Of a DNA stretch of 56,757 nt, positions 52,469-56,757 are shown one piece after another. The notes under the pieces were generated by a model. The model ran no database searches. It was not told where the DNA came from and saw nothing but the letters and a program-made list of their open reading frames with translations. The stretch covers positions 1-56,757 of the forward strand of contig JAFYAC010000028.1 in the NCBI GenBank assembly GCA_017540905.1, in the 5' to 3' direction. A program made the position numbers and the translations under genes. Numbering within the stretch: position 1 is the stretch's first letter; the number at the start of each line of letters is the position of its first letter. Origin of the DNA: Kiritimatiellia bacterium (GTDB lineage Bacteria; Verrucomicrobiota; Kiritimatiellia; CAIQIC01; Lenti-01).

Positions 52469-53338
52469 TCATTTCTTTTCCCCCTCCCCCGCCGCCGCTT
52501 CCGCCTCCGCGTCGATGGCCACGAACGCGAGCCCCATCTTCCCCGCCAGCTTCTCCAGCTCCTCGCGGTCGAGCAGGATGCTCCGCTTCGCCTCGACCGC
52601 CAGGCACGAAATGCCGGCCTTCTTCAGGTTCTTGAACGTGCGCGTCCCGATGATCGGGATGTCGAACCGCATGTCGTGCCCCCGCTTCGCGACCTTGACC
52701 ACCACCGCGCCCGGGCCGCCGAGCCGCCCCGCGCGCCGTATCGTCTCGTCCGTCCCCTCGAACCCCTCCACCGCCAGGATCGTCCCATCCTTGACCACGA
52801 CCGTCTGGCCGATTTCCAGCCCGCTGGTGACCTTCGCCACGCGCGCGCCGAGACGGATGTCCGCCCGCTCCCGTTCGTCCGGGTCGCGCCCCGCGATGCG
52901 CCCCGGCGGCGGCATCTCCGTTTCCATGAAGCAGTACGCCGGCAGCAGCTCCGCCCCGATTTTCCGGAACTCGTCCGCCACCGCGCCGAAGATCGTGTGC
53001 GCGTTCTTCTTGGGCAGCGACCGCAGGATGCCGAACGCCATCGCGTCCAACCGCAGGCTGAAGAGCCGCGTCGGCTTGATCTGCCCCGCCATGACCAGCT
53101 TCGTCACGCCGCGCCCTTGGATGGCGTCCAGCGTCGCCCGCAGCTGCCCGAGCCGCAACCACACCGTCTCGTCCGCGTAGTGCTCGATCCGCCACGACGT
53201 CTCCCCCCGGAACGCGAACGCCACCACGCGCCTGACCCCCTGCGCATGGGCCGACCGCGCCAACTGCCACGGGTACGTCCCTCGCCCGGCGATCACGCCC
53301 AGCGTCTCCGGCATCTCGATGGAGAATGTTTCGCTCAT
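52469..53338 (-). CDS. lpxI: UDP-2,3-diacylglucosamine pyrophosphatase LpxI
   Basis: LpxI hydrolyses UDP-2,3-diacylglucosamine to lipid X and UMP, replacing LpxH. The 289-residue product has the LpxI N-terminal LGVIAGRGTYPWQLARSA, KLVMAGQIKPTRLFSLRLD, GAELLPAYCFMETEMPPPG and the C-terminal KVAKRGHDMRFDIPIIGT and ISCLAVEAKRSILLDRE. These match the family. The ATG at 53338 is preceded by TAGGAT at exactly 7 nt. It is the first gene of lpxI-oxidoreductase-lpxB. Confidence 0.93.
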   Translation of the reverse strand: MSETFSIEMPETLGVIAGRGTYPWQLARSAHAQGVRRVVAFAFRGETSWRIEHYADETVWLRLGQLRATLDAIQGRGVTKLVMAGQIKPTRLFSLRLDAMAFGILRSLPKKNAHTIFGAVADEFRKIGAELLPAYCFMETEMPPPGRIAGRDPDERERADIRLGARVAKVTSGLEIGQTVVVKDGTILAVEGFEGTDETIRRAGRLGGPGAVVVKVAKRGHDMRFDIPIIGTRTFKNLKKAGISCLAVEAKRSILLDREELEKLAGKMGLAFVAIDAEAEAAAGEGEKK

Positions 53339-53345
53339 CCCCCCC

Positions 53346-53375
53346 ATCCTACCCGCCCGCCCCCCGTCCCCGCAA
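53346..53375 (-). promoter_or_regulatory. leaderless-type promoter of lpxI
   Basis: Minus-strand TTGCGG (53370-53375), 18-nt spacer, TAGGAT (53346-53351), then exactly 7 nt to the ATG at 53338. The -10 is identical to those of priA and the NSS gene. Confidence 0.45.
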
Positions 53376-53389
53376 GCCCCGATTCCCCG

Positions 53390-55498
53390 TCAGCGCACCG
53401 ATGGGATCGAATGGGTCGGCCCGATCAGGATGAGCGAGTCATCCGGCGTGATGACCGTGTCCGCCTGGGGCAGCAGCGTCTCCATGCCGCCGCCGGGGTT
53501 GAGCCGCTTGATGAGCAGCACGTGCAGGCCCATGCGCGGCAGCTGCGCCTCGCCGAGGGTCTTGCCGTCGTAGTCGGCGGGGGGATTCCACTCCGCCAGC
53601 GCCACGCCCGGCGCGATCTCGACGGGGCTGTCGGACAGCGCCGCCAGCGACCCAGTGAGCGCGGAAGGGGCGTCGGCCTTCAGGATTTCATCCTGGTAGG
53701 CGTCGAGCATGGTGTTGCGGTCCAGGGTCCCCAGCAGACGCCGGTCGGCTTCGGACCGGATGACCGGCAGCTCGGAGAGGCCCGAGGTCGAGAATTTCGC
53801 CACCGTCGAGGAGAGCGTGTCCTCCGGGGTGACCGTCGGCACGTCGCGCCGCATGACGTCCTCGGCCATCAGCACCCGCAGCATGGCGGGCGTGCTCAGC
53901 AGCATGCGCCGGGCGTCGCCGAGGGGGATTGCCCCGACCAGCCCGTCGGCGGCGTTGACCACGTAGAACTGCGCGGCGGGCGAGGCCAGCATGCGCTCCA
54001 TGAGGACGGAGGCGGGGGCGTCGGGCCGTATGGTCTCGAGCACCGGGTCCATGTGGTCGCGCACGCGCAGGTGGCTGAGCAGGTCGGGCGTGCTGCCGCG
54101 CAGCAGGGGGATGCCGTCGCGGTCGAGCTTGAGCGTGTAGATCGAGCGGTTGCGCGCCAGCTTCATCACCAGCCCCGTCGACAGGATCGCCGTCACCATC
54201 ACGGGCAGGATGATCGCGTAGTTGTTCGTGATCTCGAAGACCATCAGGATGGCCGTGATCGGCGCCAGCATCGACCCCGCCACCAGCCCGCCCATGCCGG
54301 CGAGCGCGTAGGCCGCCGTCCCGCCGTAGTGCGCGCCCAGCAGCGGCTCCGCCAGCAGACCGGCGCACGCGCCCAGGAGGGCCCCCATCGTCAGGGCGGG
54401 CGAGAACACGCCGCCGCTGCCGCCGCTGCCGAGCGTGGCCGACGTTGCGACCATCTTCGCCAGCAGCAGCGCCGCCGCCAGCGCGAGCGGCGCGACCGCG
54501 CCCCCCTGCCAGGCGAAGGCTTCGTTCGCGAGCGCGTGCCCGTTGCCGAGCACCTGCGGCAGCGCCAGGGCCATCGCCCCGACGCACAGCCCGCCTAGCG
54601 CCGGCTTGAGCAGCCCGGGCAGGCGCATGCGGTCGAACAGCCGCTGCGCGCGGTCGTTCAGGTAGATGTACAGCAGCGAGACCAACCCGCACGCCACCCC
54701 CAGCAGAGCGTAGGCGACCAGCTCGCGCGCGCCCGCAAAACCGCATTCCGGCGGCGCGAACACCGGCGCCGCCCCCCGCCAGGCGCGCATCGTCACCGTC
54801 GCCAGCACCGACGAAATCACGATTGGGCTGAACTGCGCCAGCCCGAATTCCCCGAGGATCACCTCCCCCGCGAACAGCGCCCCCGCGATGGGCGCGTTGA
54901 AGGTCGCCGCGATGCCCGCCGCCGCCCCGCACCCCACCAGCGTGCGCAGGCACCGCCGGCTCATCCCGATGGCCTGCCCCAGGCGCGACCCGATGGCCGA
55001 CCCGATCTGGATGATCGGCCCCTCCTGCCCCGCGCTGCCGCCCGTGCCGATGGTCAGGGCCGACGCGACCGTCTTGGCCACCGCCACCCGCCCGCGGATC
55101 TTGCCGCCGTGGACGGCGACGGCCTTGATGACCTCCGGCACGCCGTGGCCCTTCGCTTCCGAAACGAAGAACGTCGTGATCAGCCCCACCGCCAGCCCGC
55201 CCGCGGCCGGCACCAGCAGCATCTTCCACGGCGGCGCCGCCCGCAGCATCTCCAGCAGCGGGTGGTCCAGGTCCAGGTCCCACGCCGCGCGCGCGACCGC
55301 CCGTATCGCGAGGTCGAACACGATGGCGCTCGCGCCGCCGAGCACCCCGACCACCGCCGCGACCCCCAGCAGGAACACGTATTCCCCGTTCCGCACCCGG
55401 AGCAGCCAGTGCCGCAGGCAGCGCCGCGCCCAGTGCCCGGCCTTGCGCAGGCGCGACCGCGCCCGGCCGAATCCCGATTTGCCGCCGCGCGCGCTCAT
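53390..55498 (-). CDS. CLC-family chloride channel/antiporter with CBS and TrkA-C domains
   Basis: The 702-residue product has a CLC core (about 25-450) with the E-gate motif GSAGQEGPIIQIGSAIG (GxEGP) and the filter motif GSGGSGGVFSPAL (GxFxP). The first filter motif, GSGIP in typical members, reads GHGVP (EAKGHGVPEV), so the chloride-coordinating Ser is His. Two CBS domains (about 465-590) and a TrkA-C-like C-terminal domain (about 610-700) follow, suggesting nucleotide control. It should move chloride or another anion. The ATG overlaps the ispA stop (ATGA). Ion selectivity cannot be inferred with the changed motif. Confidence 0.92.
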   Translation of the reverse strand: MSARGGKSGFGRARSRLRKAGHWARRCLRHWLLRVRNGEYVFLLGVAAVVGVLGGASAIVFDLAIRAVARAAWDLDLDHPLLEMLRAAPPWKMLLVPAAGGLAVGLITTFFVSEAKGHGVPEVIKAVAVHGGKIRGRVAVAKTVASALTIGTGGSAGQEGPIIQIGSAIGSRLGQAIGMSRRCLRTLVGCGAAAGIAATFNAPIAGALFAGEVILGEFGLAQFSPIVISSVLATVTMRAWRGAAPVFAPPECGFAGARELVAYALLGVACGLVSLLYIYLNDRAQRLFDRMRLPGLLKPALGGLCVGAMALALPQVLGNGHALANEAFAWQGGAVAPLALAAALLLAKMVATSATLGSGGSGGVFSPALTMGALLGACAGLLAEPLLGAHYGGTAAYALAGMGGLVAGSMLAPITAILMVFEITNNYAIILPVMVTAILSTGLVMKLARNRSIYTLKLDRDGIPLLRGSTPDLLSHLRVRDHMDPVLETIRPDAPASVLMERMLASPAAQFYVVNAADGLVGAIPLGDARRMLLSTPAMLRVLMAEDVMRRDVPTVTPEDTLSSTVAKFSTSGLSELPVIRSEADRRLLGTLDRNTMLDAYQDEILKADAPSALTGSLAALSDSPVEIAPGVALAEWNPPADYDGKTLGEAQLPRMGLHVLLIKRLNPGGGMETLLPQADTVITPDDSLILIGPTHSIPSVR

Positions 55499-56397
55499 GA
55501 CTTCCGCCCGGCGACGTACCGCGCCAGCGCCGCCAGCCGCTCCACGGCCCGCGGCGGCGCTCCCTGCGGAAGGGCCTCCAGCGCCGCGACCGCTTCCTCC
55601 ACGAGCCGCGCGAGCCGCAACCGCGCGCCCTCCATCCCGTACACCGCCACCGCCGTCAGCTTGCCCTGCGCCGCATCCTTGCCGGGCGTCTTGCCGAGCG
55701 TCGCCGCGTCGGAGGTGGCGTCGAGCAGGTCGTCGGCGACCTGGAACGCCTCCCCCAGCGCCGCCGCGTACGCCGTCGCCGCCGCCAGCGCGGCATCGCC
55801 CCCGCCCGCCGCAAGCACCCCCATCCGGCAGGCGCACGCGATCAAGTCCCCCGTCTTGTGCCGCTGGATGTACTCCAGCCGCTCCGCGTCCGGCGCCCGC
55901 CCCTCCGCCAGCATGTCCTCCACCTGCCCCCCGACCACCGCTTCCGGGCCGGCCGCCGCCGCCAGCTCCCGCACGCAAGCCAGCGCCACCGACGGCGCCG
56001 ACGGCATCGACGCCAGCAACTGGAACGCCAGCGCCTGCAACGCATCCCCCGCCAGCAGCGCGACCGCCTCCCCGTACACCTTGTGGCAGGTCGGGACGCC
56101 GCGGCGCAGGTCGTCGTCGTCCATGCAGGGAAGGTCGTCGTGGATCAGCGTGTATGTGTGGAGGCACTCGATGGCCGCCGCCGGACGCTCCGCGGCCGAC
56201 CTTTCCGCGCCGCAAGCCTCCGCGAACGCCGCGCACAGCGCCGGACGCAACCGCTTGCCGCCGGCAAACAGGCTGTGCCGCATCGCCGCGTGCAACTGCG
56301 CCGGACGCACATCCGCCGCCGGAACCAGCCGTTCCAGCGCCGCCTCCGTCCAGCCGGCCAACTCCGCCAAATCCCTTTTCAATTCTTCCGCATTCAT
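55495..56397 (-). CDS. ispA: polyprenyl (farnesyl/geranylgeranyl) diphosphate synthase
   Basis: The enzyme joins IPP to allylic diphosphates to make C15 or C20 chains. The 300-residue product has the substrate motifs KRLRPAL, first Asp-rich motif DDLPCMDDDDLRRG (FARM) and second DDLLD (SARM), with GKTPGKD before it. The residues before FARM (HTYTLIHDD) fit the short-chain (FPP/GGPP) class; exact chain length is uncertain. The gene is followed by the clc gene with ATGA overlap. Start at 56397 is the first ATG; a GATAGT lies 11 nt upstream. Confidence 0.92.
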   Translation of the reverse strand: MNAEELKRDLAELAGWTEAALERLVPAADVRPAQLHAAMRHSLFAGGKRLRPALCAAFAEACGAERSAAERPAAAIECLHTYTLIHDDLPCMDDDDLRRGVPTCHKVYGEAVALLAGDALQALAFQLLASMPSAPSVALACVRELAAAAGPEAVVGGQVEDMLAEGRAPDAERLEYIQRHKTGDLIACACRMGVLAAGGGDAALAAATAYAAALGEAFQVADDLLDATSDAATLGKTPGKDAAQGKLTAVAVYGMEGARLRLARLVEEAVAALEALPQGAPPRAVERLAALARYVAGRKS

Positions 56398-56757
56398 GGT
56401 TCCCCCAGACTATCCCCCATCCCCTCCCCCGCGCAACCCTATCTTTCACCCACCGGCTCGTCCGGTTGTGCGGACGAAAGCGGCACCTCAAACTCGTCTC
56501 TCGCCACTCGTCTCTCGTCACTTGTCTGTCCCCGTCCTGCACGGACGACCCCCGTGCCGCCCCCCTCCCTCCCTCCTGACGGCGGGCTGTCAGCCCGCCC
56601 CCACACCCACCTCCCCTTTCCCTCTTTCCCCTCCTTCCCCTCCCCGCCCGCTCCCCTCCCGCCCCCCATCCCGCCCCCCATCTCCTCTCTCGTCCCTCCT
56701 CTCTCCCCCCTCTCGCCCCCTGTCCCCGTCCTGCACGGGCGGCCCCCGTGCCGCCCC
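56398..56757. repeat. right edge: low-complexity arrays and hairpins
   Basis: I see no gene. CGTCTCTCGCCACTCGTCTC and related words form an array at 56497-56527. GTCCTGCACGG-CG-CCCCCGTGCCGCCCC-type hairpins occur at 56535-56565 and 56729-56757, and a GGCGGGCTGTCAGCCCGCC hairpin lies near 56580-56599. The remainder is C/T-rich. Confidence 0.65.

Overview
The window is high-GC (visibly about two thirds G+C) bacterial DNA from a Gram-negative organism. It carries lipid A genes (lpxB, lpxI, two LpxL/HtrB-type acyltransferases), Lnt, YidC/YidD, two outer-membrane beta-barrel proteins ending in Phe, a sigma-54 factor with an NtrC-type regulator, and an NrpR-type nitrogen repressor otherwise best known from archaea. 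Gene content and the many intergenic word arrays suggest a member of the PVC group (Verrucomicrobiota/Kiritimatiellota-like). That placement is inference; no rRNA is present.

Layout. 0.5-5.8 kb (minus): infC, TGS-less thrS, tpx, rsmE and an outer-membrane protein. 5.9-8.6 kb (minus): the classical rpmH-rnpA-yidD-yidC cluster, translationally coupled, with no dnaA beside it. 9.3-16 kb: rpoN, a zinc-ribbon membrane protein, a beta-barrel protein, a multi-pass membrane protein, and an NtrC-like regulator with its histidine kinase. 16-20.3 kb (plus): accD, folC, yjbQ-like, nudix, trpS. 20.7-25.8 kb: NSS sodium symporter, an unknown membrane-anchored protein, glmM and nagB. 26-32 kb: tRNA-Ser(GCT), cytosine permease, azlC/azlD, nrpR and gdhA. 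32.4-38.8 kb (plus): lnt, prfB (with programmed frameshift), a small lipoprotein, two lpxL-type genes, a MazG-like gene and a HAD phosphatase. 38.8-45.6 kb: DUF4143-type ATPase, LPS-kinase-like protein, glycosyltransferase, glf and 5'-nucleotidase. 45.8-49.3 kb (plus): priA and two small paralogous helical proteins with EspA/SseB-like architecture. 50.2-56.4 kb (minus): ispA-clc and lpxI-oxidoreductase-lpxB.

The genes are mostly core metabolism and envelope biogenesis. The unusual signal lies between them. (1) Eight copies of a GAGATTACGGAAAAC box are followed at a nearly constant 53 nt by an ATG (one TTG). One copy reads as a complete leaderless promoter for an unknown gene. (2) Several genes have a -10 hexamer exactly 7 nt before ATG, implying leaderless mRNAs. 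(3) Gaps just upstream of starts are filled with tandem 7-14 nt words, a different word at each site. (4) Two arrays of a 15-bp palindrome (TTCCAA-N3-TTGGAA) are spaced by about two or three helical turns. (5) Longer gaps are mosaics of shared 50-160 bp modules; one is interrupted by a 442-bp palindromic MITE-like insertion with a 10-bp target duplication.

Start codons were chosen from promoter spacing, Shine-Dalgarno sequences, four-base stop/start overlaps or family alignment remembered by eye. No database search was possible.
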